The position numbers and the translations under genes were made by a program. A stretch of 64,000 nucleotides of DNA from contig JARGXX010000068.1 in the NCBI GenBank assembly GCA_030374765.1, forward strand, positions 4,030,001-4,094,000, given 5' to 3'. Shown one piece after another: positions 45,767 through 56,578 of the stretch. Source of the stretch: Agarophyton chilense (lineage: Eukaryota; Rhodophyta; Florideophyceae; Gracilariales; Gracilariaceae). The notes below the pieces were generated by a model. The model was not told the origin of the DNA, searched no databases, and worked only from the letters and a program-made list of their open reading frames with translations. The first letter of the stretch is position 1, and every line of letters starts with the position of its first letter.

Positions 45767-48700
45767 CTAGTCGTCGTCGTCATCCATTATCATACCGCCG
45801 TCTTCATAGTCTCCATCTGTGTTAGCCGAGTTGAGATCCATCCCAGGTTCATCATCCTCTTCTTCATACTCCTCTTCCCCACTTTCAACAACTTCCATTT
45901 TATAATCTTCATCCAACTCCTCATCTTCATCTACCTGGACGTCTTCATCATCACCCTTGTTGGAATCATCCTCTTCGAACTTAGGCCGAAATGCTGGTTG
46001 CCTATGCACTGCGTCCGGTAGCTTGTACCCATCCGGTACCAAGTACATGTGATACCTCATGCAAACTTCCTTAACCAATGCATCCTCGTATCCAGCTCCA
46101 GCATGAAACACATCTCCTCTTCCAATAAAAATGGAGTACGGCGGAATCCTGAACTTCCTCACTACCATCGTTCGAGACAGCCGCTTCAAGCTCCTGTCGT
46201 TGGGCACGTACATGTTATGTGACCTCTCACAAACCCAAAGCATAAACGAACTCGCTCCCGACGCCATCATGAAGAACCCTGGAACCTCTCCGACGTTCTT
46301 CTCGGCATCGGTCAGTCCTCAAAAGTCCGTATGTAACACCTGCCTTGGACAGCCCTCCGCCGTACACAGCACTCGCCCCCCTGTTTCAGGGGCATACATC
46401 CTCTTCTTCCCCGACCTGTTGTTGTACAACCGAAGAGTGGCCGCAATCGGTCCAAACCTCGCATCCAACAATGCCCTTTTCCTCACCATTAAAACGTTGT
46501 TCTCGTCCCCCTCCACAGAATCCACAATCCCCACCTTCGTCGTAATGTACCGCCCAACTCCCTTCATTCTATCTCCAGCGTCTCTCTCCTCACCAGCGTT
46601 GATTATAGGGTCCCATTTCTTTCTATTCCCTTCAATCGTCAAGTCCGGCTGGTTCAAGAAATCCGTCTGGAAGAACTCTAGCAAAGTTACAGTCACATCC
46701 CCATCGAAGTTTACCCTCCTCTTCTTCGCCTCATCCGCCATCCCCTCGTCCGTGGCAAACTCTTCCAGCACACAAAATCCTTTCTCCATCAGCTCACTTC
46801 TCTTAGTCGCGAAGTACTCGCAGGCCAAGTCATCCCTCTCCATTGCTGCCATCCATATCGCCTGCTCTTCATTCACACGGTGGTCCTTCGTCGGTAGAAT
46901 CACCCCAAGAACCGGTTCTTTCGTGGAACCCAGTTCCTTGTGCCTGTTATGAGCAGCACGCCAATAAACCGCATGGTGCACACTTTTCAAGTCTTCTACC
47001 CTCAAGCACTCCGCCCTGTGCTTGTTCCGTAGGTAAATCATCTGCATCCAGAGGTGCTGATGCTTCACTCCATTTTCACCCGCCGGCCACTTGCTCGGAA
47101 GTGCATTCACCAAGTACACCCACGACATACCCGACCCCCCCGCATACGGTCCCGCCCTCTTCAGCCCCTTTGGAACACCCTCCGGATTATTGTCTTCAAA
47201 GCCACGCATTTGCACACCTTCCTCCTCTTCGTCCCCTACAAATGCACCCTGCCCCCCGTCATCATCCAGTTCATCCTCACTCGATGAGAAAACATTGAGT
47301 ACATGTTCCTTCAAAAAGCGCTTCAGCTCTTTCCTGCTCATCTTCTTGAACACATCCACCACGTCAGCCGGTATTTGAGCCGCAGATGTGCCCACCGTCT
47401 TTCTCCTCTTCCTCTTCCGCTTTAAAGGCTGTTCATACTCGCGTTCATCATCACTAATGACCACAGCCTTTCTCTTCCCCTTTCTCTGTCTAGGTTCCAT
47501 CACCCTCTCACCCGCAGCATCCAGCCCGCGCTCAGTACCTTTTCTAGTTCGTGTGATGCGTCTGGGAACCACGGTTTCCTGGTGGGGTACAGACTCCCCA
47601 GCACTAGACGAAGGAACATTCACAGAAGGTGGAACCTCCACCACATCCTTCTCCGCACTTGGGGACGCCAGACTCACTTTCAGACCGCCTTCAATCCGCC
47701 TTTGTGCGATTTTCATCCTCTTCGACACCAACCCCGGCCACAACCTCTTCGGACCACTGAGCTCCATCTTCGCCGTTTGCATGCAAAGGTACTCCCTTAA
47801 AGACACCTCGTTCTTTCCCATCACAATTGTGCTGTCTAGAACCTTCCCCGCCGTCAGACCCTTCTCCTTTCCCGCCCTTTCGCATAGTTGGAACATTCCT
47901 ATGGCGCATTGGAAGAACTGCTTTCGCGTCTCCTGGAAACGTCCCATATTCCCCGTAGAACCCATCCTCACCCTCACATGTAGCTGCAAACAACGGATTG
48001 CTAAACGGAATATTTCGTCTTCGAGTCCTAACAACAAGTCACTCGACACATGCGCAAGCGTTAGCACTGGACCCTCCTTGCATACGTTCTCAAAGAACTC
48101 CAGGAGACCTTCGCTCCTGACGAATTTCAACCCAAGAGTCGCATAGCGATTCAAGTGGCGCAAGCTGTAGATTTCTATAGCTTTGCTCGTCTTCAGCGCC
48201 CCAGCTATCCGTGTCGGAGTAAGGTCAGCCAACTTGGTTCTCTTATCGTCAATCAAGTTGCAAATGAAGGACACTGTTGAATGAACCTTGTCGGCGAAAC
48301 TCATCTTCAACACATTTGAACTCATTTCATTGAGTACATTACCAAGACCGAGCACTTCGTTCAGCGATAAAGGCTTCCGGTCCTTTCGTCTCCAAAGAAC
48401 GACATCAAGAGACCGCACAATTTCCAACCACTTTCTCCCTTCAGAGGGATCATTCTTCATATCTCGCAGAACCAAGACGCGGTGATGACCGTCAATGAGT
48501 ATGACAGGCACCACTACCCTCCCATTGTGAACAATTTCACTGAAATCTAATTCCATTCCCCCGACGATGGCAACAGCAATCGACCCTGCCGACGCAAGCC
48601 AGCCAAACGTTTTGCACTTTGCCATCGTCGCCGCCTTGTGTTCCGCATTCACACTTCTGACAGTCTTCTCGGGGATTTGTATGTCATCTATGTCCACAAT

Positions 48701-49453
48701 CAAGCGGCACTGGTCATAGTCTGAAGCAGAGATCTTCTTTTCCACGAGAGTCCTATCCACTTCCTGCGAAGGAACGGCATCGCCGTCATCGAACAACTCC
48801 AACTCGGGACCGGTGTGCGAATCCCCGCGTACATTCACCGCTGACCCCACCTCCACAACATCTTCATCAGAATCATCCACTATCGTCACCCTCTTTTTCG
48901 GCTTGACGGGTTGCTTCATGGCCGGCGGCACTGTTGTTGGCTGTGCCCTCTTCCCCCTCAAAGGCGTAGCAGACTCCTTCGAGGGGGTCGCGCTTTTGGG
49001 AGTCTCCGGCCGAGGAGGCCCTGGAGTCAGCACAGAGGAGGCGCGTGTCATCATCGAGGTATCCCATGCGTATATGCCTGCCGACACCATATCCTTCAGC
49101 AACTCCGGCGGCTCCTCTGCTCCCTTGAAGGAGTACGGATACTTGGAGTTGATCCCCTCCTTAATTTCAGTCCTCCAGATGGCCACCAAGTCCTCTCCCG
49201 GCTTCGCAGACTCGCGCAACGAATGGCCATGCATCGCTCTGCAAAGCGCCTTCCCGGCCGCTCCACTGCCCCCAACACCTCTCAACTCCGCAGTGCCAAC
49301 CATAGTACCCTTCTTCTTCCCTGTCCCATCCGCCAGGAACAACGCCACCCTATCCCCACGGGCCAGATTGTTTCCCGATGTAGCTTTTCGCGGAGTGGCG
49401 CGTGGAGTACCCCGCGGAGTACCCCTCGCTTTCGCTTTGCCTCGAGTCATCAT
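45767..49453 (-). pseudogene. ParB-like and 2-oxoglutarate/Fe(II) dioxygenase protein, one in-frame TGA
   Basis: A single frame of about 1228 codons, broken only by TGA at 46319-46321. It starts with a Lys/Arg/Pro-rich N-terminus (residues 1-25, AT-hook-like repeats of GTPRGTPRATPRK) and has acidic and basic linkers. Residues about 245-350 contain VVPVILIDGHHRVLVL (314-329), the core motif of ParB/sulfiredoxin-like domains. A long helical region follows. The last 190 residues form a double-stranded beta-helix dioxygenase: HTD (1041-1043) as the HxD iron ligands, GFFMMASG, SFMLWVCERSH, then IPPYSIFIGRGDVFHAGAGY with the distal His (about 1117) and CMRYHMYL with the Arg that would bind 2-oxoglutarate (about 1133). 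The tail is Asp/Glu-rich. The TGA falls two codons after HTD. TET/JBP-like dioxygenases oxidise modified bases in DNA, and a DNA target is my inference from the neighbouring DNA methyltransferase. It is divergent from the gene at 50402. Confidence 0.65.
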
Positions 49454-49598
49454 TTGAATCGGATCGTAGTCGGTCGAGGTTGCAAATGGTCGCAGAGCCT
49501 TTTGAGCCTTTTATGGTATACAGACTAAGACGTATTAGATCGAGCTCCTTTGGTGGCGACTATCCGGAACACTCCCGAGAGCAGTTCGTTGCAATCAG

Positions 49599-49676
49599 CC
49601 TGAACTACGTCCGCTTAGTTTCAACCTGAGCTACGTCCGCTTAGTTTCAACCTGAGCTACGTCCGCTTAGTTTCAA
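49599..49676 (+). repeat. Three tandem copies of a 26-bp repeat
   Basis: CCTGAGCTACGTCCGCTTAG plus TTTCAA, copies at 49599, 49625 and 49651, the first with one mismatch. They lie in the divergent promoter region next to the hairpin array and could be protein-binding iterons. Confidence 0.85.
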
Positions 49677-49769
49677 ACTCAAGAAACTCCTTGTCTCTTT
49701 CCATCACAAACACGCCTATTGGCTTGGTAGGCGATACAAGAAAATAAAATTAAAAAATTAAAAATATCC

Positions 49770-50232
49770 TGACGGCCGACAGAGGTGCGCTCCGACTTCA
49801 TCGGGGGTCCCGATGAAGTCCCCGCGCACCTCTGTCGGCCGACATAATACATATAATTTTGTAATTTTTGGAACGCTCAGGTGTACACGGTGCACTCTGT
49901 CGGCCGACAGAGGTGCGCTCCAACTTCATCGGGGGTCCCGATGAAGTCCCCGCGCACCTCTGTCGGCCGACATAATACATATAATTTTGTAATTTTTGGA
50001 ACGCTCAGGTGTACACGGTGCACTCTGTCGGCCGAGAGAGGTGCGCTCCAACTTCATCGGGGGTCCCGATGAAGTCCCTGCGCACCTCTGTCAGCCGACA
50101 TAATACATATAATTTTGTAATTTTTGGAACGCTCAGGTGTACACGGTGCACTCTGTCGGCCGACAGAGGTGCGCAGGGACTTCATCGGGACCCCCGATGA
50201 AGTCGGAGCGCACCTCTGACGGCCGACAGAAT
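49770..50232. repeat. Array of four large hairpins, 128-bp period
   Basis: Near-perfect inverted repeats of about 75 bp lie at 49770-49845, 49898-49973, 50026-50101 and 50154-50232. Each is built on GTCGGCCGACAGAGGTGCGC, a stem through ACTTCATCGGG, a 3-nt centre and the reverse arm. The spacers are identical (AATACATATAATTTTGTAAT...GTGTACACGGTGCACTC). The inner core of the fourth unit is inverted relative to the first, so the array as a whole is itself roughly palindromic. It separates divergent genes (start codons at 49453 and 50402). Possible roles are replication origin, transposase or partition (ParB-type) binding site, or bidirectional promoter. Confidence 0.9.
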
Positions 50233-50401
50233 GCAACCAGGATAGCTCCGAAGTCGTTCCGCAACAACCGTTCTTCCGTGCGCGCTCCTCAACCGTACTC
50301 ACAATCTTTCCGTACCCACCCGCACCCACCCGCACTCGCTGCTCTCTTTCACTCAGGCTCTCGTGACGACCGCCCGTGAGGTTGTTTGAACATGTACATA
50401 A

Positions 50402-53400
50402 ATGGCTCCAGAACCCACGAGAACTTCTTCATCGCCTGCGGCAGACACCTTCGAAATGGGTAAACTGTTTGGTACGGGGGATGAAGTTATCAGGGCGTGT
50501 CTGGATTTGTGTGATCGTTACGAATTAACGAGGCGGGAGGAAGATGAGCCGCGAAAAGTGGGGCACACTGCATTCATCGATTTCACAATTGCCAATCGCC
50601 ACATCCTACCGGAGACCGCGAAGTTTTTTTATACTCTCCTAGGTCCCGACCACACCAATTACACAGAAGATGAGCTCCGAGTTGTAGGAATGAGGGGCTC
50701 GAACTGTCAGAATTATTTCTCGGCGAGGTTGCTGGATATAAGGGATGGGGACCCAGATAGGCGCGTGAGGGACTTTTGGAACGCGTACGAAGCGGTGGAG
50801 TTCAAGGGCATCCCGAAGTATGTCACTTTGACAGAGTTCTTCAAAGGTCTGGATACAACCCGAAAGAAGGCGAGCAAAAGCCGGGCTCCATTCGCGACCG
50901 ACTTCCCGACAATGTTCCAGAGGTTTCTGTTCCTCATTTGTATTCAGTCGGTCTCTACGGAGAAGAAAAGAGTCTCCCGTAAGCGAAGAAAGCGGGACAG
51001 AACCTGCATTACGCCATTTTCGAAGGTGGCGATTTATGACAAACCAGTAGCTCAGCGTGTGGGCTTTGGTGTGCAGCTCGTCAATAACGCTTGGGACAGC
51101 TTCGCCCAGTATTTGGGATTCCCTGGCGTGGAATTCATGGTTTTGCCCTTTATCCATCTACGATATTCTGATATGCAGTTCCAGGCAATCGGAAACAGAA
51201 GGGATGGGTTCTCTCACAAGGACATGGCCCAACGACTCCTTCCTGGTAGAAACCGTACTTTATTGGAGGAGGATGTCGTCCCATGGGCGTGGAACCTGCC
51301 GGAGTACGTTCACACTCCACTTCGTATGTTGGCCAAAGAGTTTCTCGCTGACCTGCACAAAGTGGTAGTGAATGAGCAGCTTTACTCTATATCAGCTCCG
51401 GAAAGATGGGACGCTCTAAAACCGTTTACATACACTTTGCCTAGAGTATTTGCGGAGAGATTCGACTGCTTCTCGAACTCTCTTATCTCTACCATCTCGG
51501 AATACATATCGCCACTAAAGCTGCGAGGGAGTGTGGAGGTGGAAGTGGTGGCTGCGACAAAGGCGGAACCTACTATGGTTATGGAAGAAGACGAGATAGA
51601 AGTTGTACCCCCTGAGAAAGATTCGGAGGCTCCAGCGGTGGAGAGTGGAGAGGAAGTGGAGGGTGGGACCGGGAATGAGGAAGAGAACATGGGTGTTGGT
51701 CAGCATTCTTCCACAGCTGGACCAAGGTCGGTCGAATCTGAGTCGGTGGATATTCTGCCGCCCCACGACCTTACCTCTCTGGATGATATAATGTCTCTCC
51801 AAAAGTGCGAGTAGGAGATGGATAAGCACTGTCGAATGTACAATTGTACTTTCGAGAACCTGGTGGAGATTGACGAGACATTACGCAGAAATGGGGTCTC
51901 TCCGATAGGGAAAGTGCAGTTGGTTCTCACGGACCCGCCGTATAATATACGTGCGAAGAAGAACAGGAAAAACAGCTGGTACGACGATCTTAACCGGCAA
52001 GACATGGTGAAGACGGCGAAGCTCATCTCTCAACTTCTGCGTCCGGGAGGGCATTTCGTTATATTCTGCGCGATTGAGCAGGTGAACGAATGGAAAGAAG
52101 TGTTGGGTCGAATCGGTGCAAAGGATGAGAATGGACAGAAGAGCAGGTCGTTTGTCGTGGAAAAGGTCCAGCTGCACTTCATTCGCTCTCAAGGCAATCC
52201 GATGCGTAATCCCGGACGTAGTTCGTGCTCCCTGTTTCCCGGAACAGAGTACGCCATTCATGGAGTTCGCAGCGGGTTGTCCTACGCCGAACAACATGGC
52301 ATGGTGAACTATGAGAACTTCAGCTATGTACCATCGCGATATCCGGGTTACCATAGCGTGATTGACCAAGTGCCTCCCATGTCGAATGGTGAAACACTTC
52401 TATGGAGAAGGAAGAATGCCAAAGGAGCAGTTACGTATCAGAAAGTGCGGGCGGAACAGAAGTCACGCGCTTTGCTGAAGGAGCTCATCAGCAGGTTTTC
52501 TCAGCCGGGAGACAAAGTGGTGGACCTCTTCGCCGGAACATTTTCAACGGCCATGGCATGAATGGAACTGGAAAAGCACCGTCAGTTTCTAGGGTGTGAG
52601 CCAGATCCGCAGTGCTTTGCTCATGCGAAGCACGCCGCTACACTGAAATTTGCGTCATGCATGCGGAACAACGAGACGGACATTCATATAACGCAAGATG
52701 TTCGGAACGCTGTGACTCGAGTGACATGCTTGTTTCCGGACGTCGTCATAAAGCGTTCGAAGTCCTGGAAAACACCTACCGGATTTCCCGAGCATCAGAT
52801 GTTTCCACCCCATATCGTGGATTTTCTCTCCTCCATGTGGCAGCATAAAAATATACCGGAGATTGGGCGACGGCAGGCGCTGTATGAGTGGCCAAGAAGT
52901 TTTCAAGGAAAGATGTCACTCTTGGATTGGAATGCTATTCTGGCAGTTGAGGCGACAGTATGTGGTTGTCGGATTGCAAAGTCGACGATAAGGCACCCGA
53001 ATGCTGGAGTTGGTGTGTACACAACACGCCGGGTGGTACAAGGTGAGACTGTTTGTTACTTTTACGGGACTTTGGTGTACCATAATCTTTCAAAGCAGAA
53101 GGAAGTTCATAAGGCATACGGAGGGGGGCTATTGAAAGCGACTGCTGATCGTTTTCGGCAGTACGCGATCGAGATAAGCGTCCGAGGGGAAGTGTTTCAC
53201 AAGCTACCAGGAAGAATTAGTGGGGTATCTCTTATTCCGGTGTGGATTGTCCCTGCTCCATTTTGCTCGGGGGGAACAATTAACGACCCCAAGTATGTGG
53301 AAGGGGATAGGGACAGGGATGCGGTTGAAGACGGGTTAATGAGACGCCGAACTGCAAAAGTTCGGGTCATCAGAACTCCCGGGACGGGGCGGACCCCATT

Positions 53401-53533
53401 TCAGTTGAGAGACTATAGATTGCTTTCTGTGCAAGCAATTCGAGATATAGAAATAGGAGAGGAGCTGTTCGCGGATTATGGGACACAGTATATCTGGAGT
53501 ATGAATAACACGCCAGTCATAGTAATCGATTAA
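50402..53533 (+). pseudogene. Large protein: unknown N-terminus, beta-class DNA amino-methyltransferase, SET domain; two in-frame stops
   Basis: One continuous frame of 1044 codons from ATG 50402, with TAG 51812-51814 and TGA 52559-52561 as the only breaks. Codons 1-470 have no known domain; they end in an acidic tail. From 51818 comes a DNA N6-adenine or N4-cytosine methyltransferase: catalytic TDPPYNI (motif IV) first and VVDLFAGTFSTAMA (motif I, SAM binding) later, the order of the beta class, then GCEPDP (motif II) just after the TGA. From about 52980 a SET domain follows: GVGVYTTRRVVQGETVCYFY, an INDPKY segment in place of the usual NHS motif, and the terminal IGEELFADYG. SET domains methylate lysines. 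I read the three ORFs as one gene because phase is kept and the TGA splits the methyltransferase fold itself; three separate proteins is the alternative. Confidence 0.7.
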
Positions 53534-53857
53534 AAGTGCATCGCTTTTGTTACTTTACTTCATTGTAGTGTACCAGATATTGTGGGCTTTTACTATGTTT
53601 GTCGCTACATATAACGTCAAAGCGTGACGTAGTACATATGCTAAAGGAAAGTCATGTACACCGAAGGAGAAGACTTTCCCAATATCTGGTGCGTTCGAGC
53701 GCATAATTAAAATATGTGAAAAATTTGGGGGGTTTCTGAGAACACGAAAAGGGTGGAGGTATATTTTTGAAAGCAGAATGTTTCGAAGCTTCTCTCCCAT
53801 CCATCGCATTGCAACGCGTGGAAGACCATACCACGATCGCTCTCTCTCTCTTCAACT
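53534..53857. promoter_or_regulatory. Intergenic region before the Arg/Glu-rich gene
   Basis: About 320 bp, AT-rich compared with its neighbours, no open frame of note. It should hold the terminator of the methyltransferase-SET gene and the promoter of the gene at 53858. Confidence 0.4.
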
Positions 53858-56491
53858 ATGGCTCCGAAGCGCAAATCGAGAAGCGAGAACACTAGCGGGC
53901 GCGGTACAAAATCACGGCGGCATGGAGGGGATGCGGAGGGCGGAAGGGACAAGGGGCGTAGGCTCCAGGGCGCGAGTGGAGAGAAGGGAGGCGTGCGCCT
54001 GAGAGGTAGATCAAGGCAAGATGGTGGGGAAGGAGAGGCGAGTGGGGGCAAAGAAAAGGCTGTTCGTGCAAAGGAGACGGTGACGGAGGAGAGTGCGGAG
54101 CAAATCACGTCGCCTACGGGAGAAATGGTGCGGAGCGGCGATGGAAAACGGGATGGCGTGGGAAGCAACCGCACGCGTGTACCTAGAGGTGGATTGCGGG
54201 GGAGGGCGAGCAGAGCTCCAGGGAGGACAAGGAGAGGGGATGCATCCGAGCGGACTCTAAGTGCTGTACTCACGTCTTCAGCTGATGTGGAGCCGGTAAA
54301 TCCATGCTCTGCACCTGAAAGAGGTGAAGAGATTCCGAATGAGAGGACGAAGGGGCGTAAGGAGGGAGAGAGAATGATCGTAGAACGTGGATCCCGCCTC
54401 AGAGGCGTTGAAGAAGCAGGGGCATCGTTTACGGGTATGAGGGAAGAGGACGGTGATGATGAGATACAGAAACGGAGAATAGAGAGTAGCTGTGGTGGGG
54501 AGGGTAGAATAGGTGGATCCAGTAGTGGTCTAATCGCGGGCGCAAGAGTCGTTCGAGAGAGAACAGAAGGAGAGAGTGTTGGAGTTACCGCGGGGGAACA
54601 GGCGGAAAGATGAGAGAGGGCGAACTTGGATTACGTGGAAGAAAGGAGAGAGCGTGCAAGGGAAAGAATGGGGAGTGTTCGAGTTACAGGAAGAAGAGCG
54701 ATAGACGAAAGGGAAAGCAGAGAAGTGCATGTGAGTGAGGGGGGGAGAAGGGGGTTGGCTGGAGGGAGAACACGTGGTTCAGGGGAGGAAGGCGATGGAA
54801 GAGCAGCAGTTCTTTCTCATCAGGGAGAAGATGTAGAGCGTTTGCCACCGAGAAGAGGGGTGGGTTTGGGAGTTGAAGGGTTTGAGGTGAACGCAAGGCG
54901 AAGGACGCCGGAAGGTATGCGAGTAAGGAGAAACATTGTATTCACAAGGAATAATGATAACGCGGAGAATGCGAATTTAAATGTCGTGGAGAACGCCGTC
55001 CGTATAGTGGAAGATGAAGCAAATGATGATAACATAGGTTTGTTGCCGCGGTCGATGCTAATTGAGAAGATGAATGTGTTGAAGGGACAAATGGGACGTA
55101 TGAAGGAAGGCAGCTACAGTGTGATGGTGAGTTTGAAAATGACCCAAACGGAGCTGGATCGGGCGAGGGAGGAAATGAAGCAGCAGAATGTGCTGATTGA
55201 GAGTTTGAGGGAGGCGTTGAAAAGTAGAATCGCTGGGGAAGGGAGGGGGGAGGGAGGCATGACGCGGCGACGAAAGTATGACATTGGAGTGCAGGAATGC
55301 TTTTATGGATTTGCACGTCGTGTGTATGATAGGATTCTTCATTGTGCAAAACTGAAGGCATCGGAACTTTGCTTCGACACCGAGAATGTGGATCGAAGCT
55401 GGAAGAATAGAAGTGAGGCGGTTGGGGAGAGTAGGGAGGAAATTATGTTTGTGGTGGGAGAGAAGGAAATGGTTCCGAGATGTCCAATTGAGGTTGCATA
55501 GGAGATGAGACCGTATACGCCGTCGACAGAGGGCGGGAGCCATTTGTTGTTGAAGCACGTGGTAGAGACTGAGTTAACGGGAGAGAAATGGGAGTCGATA
55601 AGGGAAGCGGGGAGGAGAGAGGAGTGCGTGGAAAATGTAAGTGCGGATAGGTGCTTGAGACAGAGGATGAAGCAGACATTAAGCGATGTGGTTGGGGTGC
55701 GGAAGCGAGCAGCGCGTGATAAGCTGTTTTCCATGCTTGGATATGATTTGATCGCGAAAAGAGCTAAGGTGACTGAAGGGACGGAGCTTTAGGCGGAGTT
55801 GAAGAAGCAGATTGAGGAGGAGCAGGAGAAGTTGATGGGGTCGGGGGAGGATGGGAGAGGTAAGCTGTGTGCGTGGAGAACGAGTGCGATTGAAGATATT
55901 ACTTATTCTGGATCGAAGGTGTCTGAGAACTTGGAGGACTTTGGTGAGGCAGATATGTATTTTCGAAGTCAGGTGTCGTTGAAAGTGTTGGAGGAGTTTA
56001 TGGGCTACGCGGTAGAGAGTCACAGAAATGGAGAAAGGCAGTATGTGGATGGGACGGTGATGCATCTTGCGCGACTTGATGCATGGATTGGATGTGTGGA
56101 GACCACGATGGATAGAGACGTTGGGCGGGGAGGCCAAAGGCAACTTTTGTTCTCGACGCTGTTTGGGAGGTTTCTGCCACTGGCTGTTGAGGACATATTG
56201 AGGGTTGCCTGAAACATGGTGAAGGATGAGTATGCTGAGGAGTTTGAGAATGATGGATTCTGTGGAGGGAATCGTAGAGATGTGAGTGGGAATAAGGAGA
56301 GAATCGCGACGGTTGGGCTATGGATACCGTCGAGAGAGAAAATCTATCTGGCGATAAGGGAGCAGTTTTTCATGGAGAATCTCACGAGAAGACTTGGAGC
56401 GGTGTTAGATTGCTATATAGCGTCATGTGGACCAGAAGAACCACGGTTCAAGCGCTTAGCGTTGGGGAGTAGGCAAGGAGTGGGAGAGTGA
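53858..56491 (+). pseudogene. Large Arg/Glu/Gly-rich coiled-coil protein, four in-frame stops
   Basis: ATG 53858 has a good context (ACTATGGCT). One frame of 878 codons is broken by TGA 54611-54613, TAG 55499-55501, TAG 55790-55792 and TGA 56210-56212, without any frameshift. The first about 350 residues are disordered and very rich in Arg, Glu and Gly, with basic clusters (RGLRGRASRAPGRTRR type). Residues about 405-460 are a likely coiled coil (IEKMNVLKGQMGRMKEG, EEMKQQNVLIESLREALK). The C-terminal third is mixed helical with conserved-looking motifs (GVQECFYGFARRVYDRIL). No family recognised. It is large, basic and in tandem with the methyltransferase gene, so nucleic-acid binding is plausible but unproven. 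Confidence 0.5.
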
Positions 56492-56578
56492 TAAGGTACG
56501 GGGGGATAAGGGGGTAAGGAGGTGGAGCAAGATGGGGGTCGGCTATGGAAGAAAAGCAGCGGTGACTATTTTATTAGA

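Noticed and set aside
46131-49457. Several long plus-strand frames opposite the dioxygenase gene
   Set aside because: Shadows of the minus-strand gene, with low-complexity Ser/Pro composition.
46319-52561. TGA as selenocysteine codons
   Set aside because: No SECIS-like element was evident, TAG codons behave the same way, and Arg/Gln fit the positions better.
50402-53533. A bacterial-type operon or bacterial contamination, because genes are closely spaced
   Set aside because: The ORFs share one phase and are parts of one interrupted frame; neighbouring genes and elements are eukaryotic.
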